Source: CALSMU01 sp963926405
GTDB taxonomy: Bacteria > Bacteroidota > Bacteroidia > Flavobacteriales_D > Parvicellaceae
NCBI GenBank assembly: GCA_963926405.1
Contig: CAWUXI010000080.1
Span: 1-37,972, forward strand
Reading direction: 5' to 3'
Length of the DNA stretch: 37,972 nucleotides
The notes beneath the pieces are model-generated. The model did not search any database. It worked only from the letters and a program-made list of their open reading frames with translations, and had not been told where the DNA came from. This document shows, in pieces, positions 16,812-22,934 of this stretch (its first letter is position 1; the number at the start of each line of letters is the position of its first letter). The position numbers and the translations under genes are program-made.

Positions 16812-17993
16812 TTACAACGCCGCATTTGCCCTTACTCTTTCTAACCATCTAGAATATACGTCACTGATTAAAAATTCTGGATATGCCATAAACTCCTTAT
16901 CCCAATTGGTATTTGTTACATCAAAGTAATCTTCCATTACCAGCAAGCTCTCTGCAGCTTCCGTAAACTCTTTCATTTCAATCAAACAAACAACTTTTGC
17001 AAAATGTATATTTGGAACAGTTGGCTCTATTGCAAGTGCTTCATTGTAAAATTCCAATGCTGTTAAATAATTATACTCTTCAAAATACGTTGCTGCTTTT
17101 AAATATATTAAGATTGGATCTTCTCCAACAGACTTGCTTAATCCTTCAATAGCTTCCCTTACTTTTGTATAACTCTTAGACTCAAGATTCAAATAGTATT
17201 GCCTCAACCATGACCATTCTAGGCTTCCACCTTTTCCAATTTCATGATTTTTTCGTATTAAAGCATTGGTGCGTATTTCAGCAGACGAATGAAAATCTAA
17301 ATTATATTTTATAGACTTCATTATTCCAGTTTCCCGTAAAGCAATGTCCATCTTAGAATAATATAAATCAGCTAAATATGGATTTAAAGAATAAAAAGCA
17401 ATAATTGTAGAATCCATTACATTAAAACCTTCTATCAAATCAATATTACTTAACTGTCGCTTGGTATACATAAGATCAACCAATTCTGTCATCATTTCAT
17501 TGCAACTATTAGGAGTATTAAAAGAAGTAAAATCAGAAATTACGATCGCATTATCCGCTACTGCCAAAGTTAATCTAAAGTAATTCAACTCCAGAGGTGC
17601 TGCAAATAATCTAAACCAAATTATACTATTCTCATTCTGGACTTCATAAAATTGAAAATCCAACTCTCCTCCTGTTAGAATAGGCTGATGTAAAACTGAA
17701 AATAAATCAAAGTTGTTAAATACATCTTCATTGGCTAAAAGATCAGAAACAAAAATCGAATCTGAATTGTATTTAATTTGAATTTTACTTCTTGCATTAA
17801 CTGTGTCAGAATTATAAATATCTAGAATAAACGAATTAGCAAATTCAGAAGCATTGATACTGTCAATTTTCAGCTTATGAGGAACGTAAATAGTATCTTT
17901 TTCAACTTTATTTTCATTACCGCAAGAAAAAACAATAGAAATAATTAAAAAAAATAAAATAGATAACTTGCTGATATAATGCTTTTTATTCAT
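16812..17993 (-). CDS. TPR-containing lipoprotein, function unknown
   Basis: A 393-residue protein with a signal peptide and a lipobox Cys at 24 (IISIVFSCGNEN). Residues about 30-170 form a mixed alpha/beta region without a recognised family. The C-terminal part (about 255-345) contains TPR-like helix pairs, best seen in AATYFEEYNYLTALEFYNEALAIEP followed by IHFAKVVCLIEMKEFTEAAESL. It is anchored to a membrane and faces the periplasm or outside. It converges on the acyltransferase gene with 12 bases between the stops. Function cannot be deduced. Confidence 0.82.
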   Translation of the reverse strand: MNKKHYISKLSILFFLIISIVFSCGNENKVEKDTIYVPHKLKIDSINASEFANSFILDIYNSDTVNARSKIQIKYNSDSIFVSDLLANEDVFNNFDLFSVLHQPILTGGELDFQFYEVQNENSIIWFRLFAAPLELNYFRLTLAVADNAIVISDFTSFNTPNSCNEMMTELVDLMYTKRQLSNIDLIEGFNVMDSTIIAFYSLNPYLADLYYSKMDIALRETGIMKSIKYNLDFHSSAEIRTNALIRKNHEIGKGGSLEWSWLRQYYLNLESKSYTKVREAIEGLSKSVGEDPILIYLKAATYFEEYNYLTALEFYNEALAIEPTVPNIHFAKVVCLIEMKEFTEAAESLLVMEDYFDVTNTNWDKEFMAYPEFLISDVYSRWLERVRANAAL

Positions 17994-18175
17994 TTTTAAA
18001 CATTTACTTACGACTCTAAACGAATGTTAATTAGTTAAAGTACGGATAACGTTTTGAAACCTCCATTACTTTGCATCGTCGATTCCAAAATATAGACAGA
18101 ATAAAACTACAATTTAATTACTAATCCGTTACGCTATCTATGAATAGTTAGTAACAAAACAAACACACATTTATT

Positions 18176-18514
18176 ATGAATAACTTAAGAAACAGAGTGC
18201 AATTAATCGGAAATTTAGGAACTACACCAGAAGTAATAGCTTTAAAAGATGGCAAGAAACTAGTGAAATTAACACTCGCTACTAACGATACATACAAAAA
18301 TAAAAAAGGAGAAACTATCAAAGAAACGCAATGGCACAATCTAACTGTTTTTGGAAACCTAGCGGAAATCGCTGAACAACATCTTGAAAAAGGAAAAGAG
18401 ATATGTATTGAAGGTAAATTAAACAACCGTGCATATGATGACAAAGACGGAAACAAAAAATATGTAACCGAAATTGTTGTACAAGAATTATTAATGCTAG
18501 GTAAAAAACAATAG
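18176..18514 (+). CDS. ssb: Single-stranded DNA-binding protein, short form without acidic tail
   Basis: A 112-residue SSB with one OB-fold: MNNLRNRVQLIGNLGTTPEV, then LATNDTYKNKKGETIKETQWHNLTVFGNLAEIAEQHLEKGKE and GKLNNRAYDDKDGNKKYVTEIVV. It binds single-stranded DNA during replication and repair. The protein stops just after the OB-fold (QELLMLGKKQ). The disordered linker and the acidic C-terminal tip (DDDIPF type) that recruits repair enzymes in housekeeping SSBs are absent. The leader is about 100 nt if the weak element TTACTTTG at 18066-18073 is the promoter. A strong terminator follows directly. It may be an accessory paralogue. Confidence 0.93.
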   Translation: MNNLRNRVQLIGNLGTTPEVIALKDGKKLVKLTLATNDTYKNKKGETIKETQWHNLTVFGNLAEIAEQHLEKGKEICIEGKLNNRAYDDKDGNKKYVTEIVVQELLMLGKKQ

Positions 18515-18528
18515 TTATTACTTAGACA

Positions 18529-18566
18529 GTAACGCTCACAATCTCAGTGAGCGTTACTTTTTTTTT
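18529..18566 (+). terminator. Strong intrinsic terminator after ssb
   Basis: A perfect 11-bp stem GTAACGCTCAC/GTGAGCGTTAC (18529-18539 with 18547-18557), a 7-base loop and nine T (18558-18566). Confidence 0.95.
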
Positions 18567-18594
18567 ACTATAACCTTATATATATATCCTAATT

Positions 18595-18840
18595 ATGAAT
18601 ACTCCCTCACAATACCAATCAAACACAAATGTTATTGATCAAACAGAAGCTGAAGATCACCGATTAACTATAAGTGACTTGCGCAACTTCGAATATTTAT
18701 CAGAAGACCTTATGTTCGACTTAACTAACGAAGAATTTGAAAAAATGATGGGCTCAGTTGATTCCTCAGCTTGTATAGAACCTCTTTACTTCCATACATC
18801 CTTTTCAGAATATGAGACACAGTGCTTAGGCTATTATTAA
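18595..18840 (+). CDS. Small acidic orphan protein (81 residues)
   Basis: An ATG-started frame of 81 codons placed 28 bases after the ssb terminator and ending 21 bases before the first palindromic repeat. The product is acidic and hydrophilic with no signal peptide or membrane segment. Residues 24-52 (LTISDLRNFEYLSEDLMFDLTNEEFEKM) look helical. Two Cys are present in the C-terminal third. I do not recognise it. No promoter of the TAnnTTTG type is visible, only a TATATATATATCC stretch just upstream. It may be real or a chance frame in AT-rich DNA; its place beside the GIY-YIG element makes it worth comparing with other copies. Confidence 0.45.
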   Translation: MNTPSQYQSNTNVIDQTEAEDHRLTISDLRNFEYLSEDLMFDLTNEEFEKMMGSVDSSACIEPLYFHTSFSEYETQCLGYY

Positions 18841-18861
18841 AATTAATAATTCCTATCCGTG

Positions 18862-18889
18862 AGATTGCTTCGCTGTGCTCACAATGACC
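18862..18889 (+). repeat. Left cluster unit 1, type A (forward)
   Basis: A 28-bp unit starting AGATTGCTTCG and ending CACAATGACC. The outer arms ATTGC and ACAAT are almost complementary. With unit 2 it makes a long imperfect inverted repeat. The 25-base spacer between them contains CTATG/CATAG (18895-18899 with 18907-18911), so the whole forms one extended hairpin. Confidence 0.8.
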
Positions 18890-18914
18890 AAAAACTATGT
18901 ATTTCGCATAGCAT

Positions 18915-18952
18915 GTCATTACGAGGTTTGCAAAGCAAACAGAAGTAATCTC
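18915..18952 (-). repeat. Left cluster unit 2, type B (inverted, longer, with inner palindrome)
   Basis: It starts GTCATTACGAG on the plus strand and ends AGAAGTAATCTC. The middle is its own palindrome GTTTGC-AAA-GCAAAC (18926-18940). The outer arms are GTAAT/ATTAC when read on the minus strand. Confidence 0.8.
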
Positions 18953-18964
18953 AAGCCGACGACA

Positions 18965-18988
18965 AGATGGATTCCGTTCGCAATGACG
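18965..18988 (+). repeat. Left cluster unit 3, type A (degenerate)
   Basis: A shorter and more diverged unit of 24 bases, starting AGATGGATTCC and ending TTCGCAATGACG. It follows unit 2 after 12 bases. Confidence 0.65.
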
Positions 18989-19049
18989 TAAGAGTTGAGC
19001 ATTACAAGTCCCTATCTATTATTACCTCAAAACAATACATCAATTTATT

Positions 19050-19340
19050 ATGACAAAACGCGGAGCCGTATATATACTCACCAACAGAAACAATAACGTA
19101 CTTTATACAGGAGTGACGAGTAATCTCCCCGTTCGAATGTACCAGCATAAATTTAAAAATTATCACATAGCTTTTACGAGTAGATACAGTGTTAACAAAC
19201 TAGTTTATTACAAAGGTTTTGATTCTATCGTAGAAGCTATTACTGAAGAAAAAAGAATAAAATCAGGATCTAGAAAGAATAAAATAATTCTAGTTGAAAC
19301 ATCAAATCCAAACTGGGAGGACTTGTCTGGGCAGTTGTGA
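19050..19340 (+). CDS. Single-domain GIY-YIG endonuclease (UPF0213/YhbQ-like)
   Basis: A 96-residue protein made up of one GIY-YIG nuclease domain, with no DNA-binding domain attached. The two halves of the name motif appear as VYIL (7-10) and YTGVT (19-23). Arg29 in NLPVRMYQHK is the conserved catalytic arginine and the metal-binding Glu is probably Glu67 in EEKRIK. The usual end motif is present as NPNWEDLS. The Trp common in the K-x-W-x-R/K segment is replaced by Gly (KSGSRK). Such proteins are often misnamed UvrC-like. Function in this group is unknown. The gene lies between two matching repeat clusters, 61 bases after the left and 17 bases before the right one, suggesting that the repeats are its substrate. 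Confidence 0.92.
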   Translation: MTKRGAVYILTNRNNNVLYTGVTSNLPVRMYQHKFKNYHIAFTSRYSVNKLVYYKGFDSIVEAITEEKRIKSGSRKNKIILVETSNPNWEDLSGQL

Positions 19341-19357
19341 TTTGAAAACAGACTAAT

Positions 19358-19385
19358 AGATTACTTCGCTTTGCTCGTAATGACG
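19358..19385 (+). repeat. Right cluster unit 1, type A (forward)
   Basis: A 28-bp unit starting AGATTACTTCG and ending TGCTCGTAATGACG. The outer arms ATTAC/GTAAT are perfectly complementary. It begins 17 bases after the nuclease stop codon. Confidence 0.85.
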
Positions 19386-19444
19386 TTTGGCTTTATGTTT
19401 AGAAATACTACTCACAAAAGTAAACGGGTACCTCTCAAGCAAAA

Positions 19445-19482
19445 CGTCATTGCGATTTTCGTATAACGAAAAGAAGCAATCT
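19445..19482 (-). repeat. Right cluster unit 2, type B (inverted, with inner palindrome)
   Basis: It starts CGTCATTGCGA on the plus strand and ends AGAAGCAATCT. The middle contains TTTTCGT-ATA-ACGAAAA (19456-19472). The inner palindrome differs in sequence from that of the left B unit but has the same position and size, while the outer arms are the same. Confidence 0.85.
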
Positions 19483-19495
19483 TATAATAAAAGAT

Positions 19496-19523
19496 AGATT
19501 ACATCGCCTTACTCGTAATGACG
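19496..19523 (+). repeat. Right cluster unit 3, type A (forward)
   Basis: A 28-bp unit starting AGATTACATCG and ending CTCGTAATGACG, 13 bases after unit 2. Outer arms ATTAC/GTAAT are complementary. Confidence 0.85.
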
Positions 19524-19575
19524 GTAGAAACGGACTAATGGACAGGTAGTTTTGATCCTGGATAATTAAATGTAA

Positions 19576-20709
19576 TTAAACTCCTTCTTCAAAATCAGCT
19601 AAACTGTCAATAAAATGTCCCCACGAAAACTTCTCTTTTTCCAGTTCTACATTTTTTTCAAATTCAGCTTTTTTGTTTTCAGTGTAAAAACGAACGATTG
19701 CGTCTGCAACTGCAGTTTCATTTAACTCAGTAACATATCCTACTTTATCATGCGCTACAATCTCAGGTAAGCCTCCCACATTAGTAACTATCATTGGTTT
19801 ATTGAAGTTATACGCTACTTGTGTAATACCACTCTGTGTAGCTGCCTTATAGGGCTGCACAACGCAGTCAGATGCCGCGAAATAGTACTTAACTTCTTCC
19901 TGAGGGATATAATGATCAAATAATAAAACGGAATCTTTACCAGCTTCTAATAGCTCCGAGTACTTTTCCTTTTTGTCGTAAAACTCTCCTGCTATAATAA
20001 GCTTTATCCCTAATTCTTTAATTCGAGAATCTTGCATAGCTTTCAAAGCCAAGTCCAATCCTTTATATCCTCTAATCAAACCAAAAAACAAGATATATTT
20101 TGAATTTACGTCTAAGTTCAATTTCTCAATACCTGTATTCCTACTAACAGATTCTCCAAAAATATTATACACAGGATGTGGCAACATTATTTTATTTTGG
20201 TTATCTGTAAATTGAGAAATATCTTCTAATACAGATTTAGAAAGCGTAATAAATCCGTCACATCTTTTAAGAAAGTACTTCGTTAGCAATCTATCTCCTG
20301 TTCGAGGTTCATGCGGTATTACATTGTCTGTAATCGCCAACACCTTAATTCCTTTCTTACGCAATTTTCCGGCTATTGTACCAAGTGCTGGCCCCATAAA
20401 AGGCAACCAAAAACGAATGATAACATAATCCGGTTTTAACCCAGTAATAAACTTTGCTGTTGTTATCCAATTTATTGGATTGATAGAATTTATTTTTGTG
20501 TGAATTTTTAAATCTTCTGGGCCTTTACCTTCTGCAAACTGGGTTTTACCAGGAAAAAGAATTTTAGGGTATTGATAGGAGAATGAGACCACCTCTGTAG
20601 CATACCCTTTTAGGTTCATTTCTCTCGATAAAGCTTCATTAAAATTTGCTATCCCACCTCTTAAAGGATAAGCAGGACCAACAATAACAACTTTCTTTCG
20701 ATTAGTCAT
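19576..20709 (-). CDS. Family 4 glycosyltransferase
   Basis: A 377-residue GT-B enzyme of the GT4 type, expected to be cytosolic and membrane-associated. The N-terminal domain starts KKVVIVGPAYPLRGGIANFNEAL, the pattern of the acceptor-side Rossmann domain. The C-terminal donor domain has YILFFGLIRGYKGLDLALKAM, then a late segment YKAATQSGITQVAYNFNKPMIV, where the usual E-x7-E motif is altered. It probably adds a sugar to a lipid-linked or secreted glycan. It follows the GT2 gene with an 8-base overlap, so they form a two-gene operon. Donor and acceptor cannot be told. Confidence 0.92.
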   Translation of the reverse strand: MTNRKKVVIVGPAYPLRGGIANFNEALSREMNLKGYATEVVSFSYQYPKILFPGKTQFAEGKGPEDLKIHTKINSINPINWITTAKFITGLKPDYVIIRFWLPFMGPALGTIAGKLRKKGIKVLAITDNVIPHEPRTGDRLLTKYFLKRCDGFITLSKSVLEDISQFTDNQNKIMLPHPVYNIFGESVSRNTGIEKLNLDVNSKYILFFGLIRGYKGLDLALKAMQDSRIKELGIKLIIAGEFYDKKEKYSELLEAGKDSVLLFDHYIPQEEVKYYFAASDCVVQPYKAATQSGITQVAYNFNKPMIVTNVGGLPEIVAHDKVGYVTELNETAVADAIVRFYTENKKAEFEKNVELEKEKFSWGHFIDSLADFEEGV

Positions 20710-21676
20710 CCAAGTTAGATGTTTTCGCTTTGATTAAGTAGATGTTTCGATTAGGAGAATTCCGAGCAAGCATTTCACCCAAGAAACCAGCTAAAAACAT
20801 TTGAACGCCAAGAATCATACAAGTCAATGCTATATAAAAGCTTGGTCTCGATGCAATTAAAGTTCCCGTTTTATCTATAAATAACTTGTCAATTCCAATC
20901 CACAATGAAAAACAAAATCCGATAACGAACATCAAAGTCCCTAAAGTGCCAAAAAAATGCATTGGTCGTTTACCAAAACGACCAATAAATGTTATGCTAA
21001 ACAGATCTAAAAACCCAAAAAGAAATCTTTCTAAACCAAATTTCGTTTTACCGTATTTTCTTTCTTGGTGTTGAACAACTTTTTCACCGATATTATTAAA
21101 TCCTGCCCATTTTGCAATAACAGGAATGTAACGGTGCATTTCTCCGTAAACTTCTATGGATTTTACCACTTCTTTCTTATAAGCTTTTAAACCACAATTC
21201 ATATCATGCAGCTTTATTCCACTTACTCTTCGCGTTGCAGCATTATATAATTTAGTAGGAATAGTCTTCGTTATTGGGTCATATCGTTTCTTTTTCCAAC
21301 CAGACACAATATCAAAACCTTCTTCCTTAACCATTTGATACAACTCAGGAATCTCATCTGGACTATCTTGTAAATCTGCATCCATGGTGATTACCACATC
21401 TCCTTTTACAGCTTCAAAAGCGACATTTAATGCAGCTGACTTTCCATAATTACGACGAAATGAAATTCCTTTAATTTTATTATTAGAAACCATTAACTCT
21501 TCAACCTTCTTCCAAGAGCTGTCAGTACTGCCATCATCAACCATTATGACCTCATAATTATAATTGTTCTCAGTACAAACCTTATCAATCCAATCAGTCA
21601 ATTCACCGATAGATTCCTCTTCGTTGAATAAAGGAACTACAATTGATATTTGAATATTTTGATTTTCTATTTCCAT
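20702..21676 (-). CDS. Family 2 glycosyltransferase with two C-terminal membrane helices (DPM1/GtrB-like)
   Basis: A 324-residue enzyme of the polyprenyl-phosphate glycosyltransferase type. The GT-A domain has ISIVVPLFNEEES, VDDGSTD (about 46-52) and the metal-binding DADLQD (about 99-104). Two hydrophobic segments near residues 240-262 and 280-305 place it in the inner membrane, as in GtrB and ArnC. It likely makes a polyprenyl-phosphate sugar for the neighbouring GT4 gene or for surface glycans. The frame is open further upstream to 21739, but the ATG at 21676 is preferred: residues before it look unlike the family, and TATATTTG lies just upstream. Confidence 0.9.
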   Translation of the reverse strand: MEIENQNIQISIVVPLFNEEESIGELTDWIDKVCTENNYNYEVIMVDDGSTDSSWKKVEELMVSNNKIKGISFRRNYGKSAALNVAFEAVKGDVVITMDADLQDSPDEIPELYQMVKEEGFDIVSGWKKKRYDPITKTIPTKLYNAATRRVSGIKLHDMNCGLKAYKKEVVKSIEVYGEMHRYIPVIAKWAGFNNIGEKVVQHQERKYGKTKFGLERFLFGFLDLFSITFIGRFGKRPMHFFGTLGTLMFVIGFCFSLWIGIDKLFIDKTGTLIASRPSFYIALTCMILGVQMFLAGFLGEMLARNSPNRNIYLIKAKTSNLDD

Positions 21677-21686
21677 ATAATTGTAA

Positions 21687-21694
21687 CAAATATA
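21687..21694 (-). promoter_or_regulatory. -7 element of the GT2-GT4 operon
   Basis: TATATTTG on the minus strand matches TAnnTTTG and lies 10 bases before the ATG at 21676, supporting that start. No clear -33 element. Confidence 0.45.
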
Positions 21695-21784
21695 ATATTT
21701 TGGAAGTAGTAGTACTAATGCTTCGACTGAATCTTTCAATGCTAAAATAAATGCTGTCAGATCAAAACTTAGAGGGGTTAGAGA

Positions 21785-21821
21785 AAAAAAGGGATAACCA
21801 AATAAAACTTTTAGTTATCCC
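21785..21821 (-). terminator. Terminator of the tRNA-Ser gene
   Basis: On the minus strand GGGATAAC pairs with GTTATCCC (21814-21821 with 21791-21798) and six T follow (21785-21790). A run of five T on the other side (21822-21826, plus strand) means it may also work in the plus direction. Confidence 0.85.
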
Positions 21822-21827
21822 TTTTTG

Positions 21828-21912
21828 CGGACAGTGAGGGATTCGAACCCCCGGTACCTTGCGGTACAGTAGTTTTCAAGACTACCGCATTCGACCACTC
21901 TGCCAACTATCC
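21828..21912 (-). tRNA. tRNA-Ser, anticodon TGA
   Basis: An 85-nt class II tRNA. The acceptor arms GGATAGT and ACTGTCC pair with one G-U. The anticodon arm GTAGT-CTTGAAA-ACTAC gives anticodon TGA. A long variable arm (TACCGCAAGGTA) is present, as expected for Ser. The T arm is GGGGG-TTCGAAT-CCCTC. The discriminator is G and CCA is not encoded. It reads UCA and, by wobble, other UCN codons. Confidence 0.97.
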
Positions 21913-21921
21913 TGAAGGCTG

Positions 21922-21951
21922 CAAAAATAGAACGGATTTTTGTATATGCAA
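21922..21951 (-). promoter_or_regulatory. Promoter of tRNA-Ser
   Basis: On the minus strand TTG (21951-21949) is followed by 19 bases and then TATTTTTG (21929-21922), an ideal Bacteroidota promoter. The mature tRNA begins nine bases further on. Confidence 0.75.
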
Positions 21952-22004
21952 GTGTTTTTACAAAAAACATTATATCTTTTTTATCTCTACATTAGTGCAC
22001 CGTT

Positions 22005-22913
22005 ATGTCATGGCAAAGTACAATAGCAGGCTTTAATGCTTATCTTAAATTAGAACGCTCTCTTTCAGATAATTCTATTTCTAATTACTTGCGTGATGTT
22101 CGTAAATTGGATAACTATTTTCATCAAATTTTAGAAATAGAAAAACCCATTAATTCTATATCAATTGATGATTTGCAGGGCTTTATTAAATGGATAAATG
22201 AAGTTGGTTTATCTGCAAGAAGTCAGGCCCGAATAATTTCAGGAATTAAATCTTTTTTTAAATACTTGATTTTAGAAAATATGATAAAAGTAGACCCTTC
22301 TGAATTACTAGAGTCACCAAGACTCGGAAGAAAACTGCCTGACACACTTTCTATTGATGAAGTTGATTCTCTGATAAACGCTGTTGATAGAAGTAATGCT
22401 CAAGGGGAAAGGAATTTGGCTATACTTGAAACACTTTACGGTTGCGGGCTTCGTGTAACAGAGCTTACTACAATGCAACTATCCGAAATATTCTGGGAAG
22501 AAGGTTTTGTCCGAATTATTGGTAAAGGTGATAAGCAAAGACTTGTTCCGATAGGAGGAAAAGCATTGAAGCAATTAAAAATTTATATTAACGAAGTACG
22601 CGTTCATCAAATAATACAAAAAGGGTTTGAAGATTTTGTTTTTTTGAACAGAAGAGGAAAATCATTGACGAGGGTTATGATTTTCACCATAATAAAACAA
22701 CTAGCAGAAAAGATTGGGCTGGAAAAAAGTATATCTCCTCATACCTTTCGGCATTCATTTGCGACACATTTAGTAGAAGGTGGCGCTAATTTGCGTGCCG
22801 TACAAGAAATGCTAGGCCACGAATCTATCACAACCACTGAAATCTATACACATCTAGACAGAAGTTTCTTAAAACAAGTCATTCTGGACCATCATCCATG
22901 GAGCAAGAAGTAA
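22005..22913 (+). CDS. xerD: Tyrosine recombinase XerD/XerC family
   Basis: A 302-residue site-specific recombinase, the right size for chromosomal XerC/XerD, which resolves chromosome dimers at dif near the division septum. The N-terminal SAM-like core-binding domain (about 3-90) begins FNAYLKLERSLSDNSISNYLRD. The catalytic residues are Arg150 (YGCGLRVTEL), Lys174, His246 and Arg249 (HTFRHSFATHL), His272 (LGHESI) and the nucleophile Tyr281 (TTTEIYTHLD). The wording matches XerD better than phage integrases. It sits 92 bases from tRNA-Ser, a common integration target, but no att repeats or phage genes are seen, so I read it as the housekeeping enzyme. A near-consensus TACATTAG lies upstream at about 21988-21995. 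Confidence 0.92.
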   Translation: MSWQSTIAGFNAYLKLERSLSDNSISNYLRDVRKLDNYFHQILEIEKPINSISIDDLQGFIKWINEVGLSARSQARIISGIKSFFKYLILENMIKVDPSELLESPRLGRKLPDTLSIDEVDSLINAVDRSNAQGERNLAILETLYGCGLRVTELTTMQLSEIFWEEGFVRIIGKGDKQRLVPIGGKALKQLKIYINEVRVHQIIQKGFEDFVFLNRRGKSLTRVMIFTIIKQLAEKIGLEKSISPHTFRHSFATHLVEGGANLRAVQEMLGHESITTTEIYTHLDRSFLKQVILDHHPWSKK

Positions 22914-22934
22914 TTTCATCAAATTGAAACGAAA

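Larger units (their letters stand above)
18862..19523. mobile_element. Putative GIY-YIG-associated palindromic repeat element
   Basis: The span holds a one-domain GIY-YIG nuclease gene between two repeat clusters. Each cluster has three related units in the same order and orientation, A> <B A>, and the B-to-A gap is 12 and 13 bases on the two sides. The unit ends share AGATTRC on one side and YAATGACG on the other. This resembles REP/BIME clusters with their RAYT gene, but the enzyme family is different. No transposase and no clean target-site duplication are visible. That it is or was mobile is an inference. Confidence 0.5.

Noticed and set aside
18862..19523. CRISPR array
   Set aside because: Units alternate in direction, differ in length and have unequal spacers of 12 to 59 bases with a gene in the middle; there are no cas genes.
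21828..22913. Integrative element at tRNA-Ser with the XerD-like gene as integrase
   Set aside because: The recombinase has the length and motifs of housekeeping XerD, and no repeat of the tRNA 3' end or phage gene is seen nearby.
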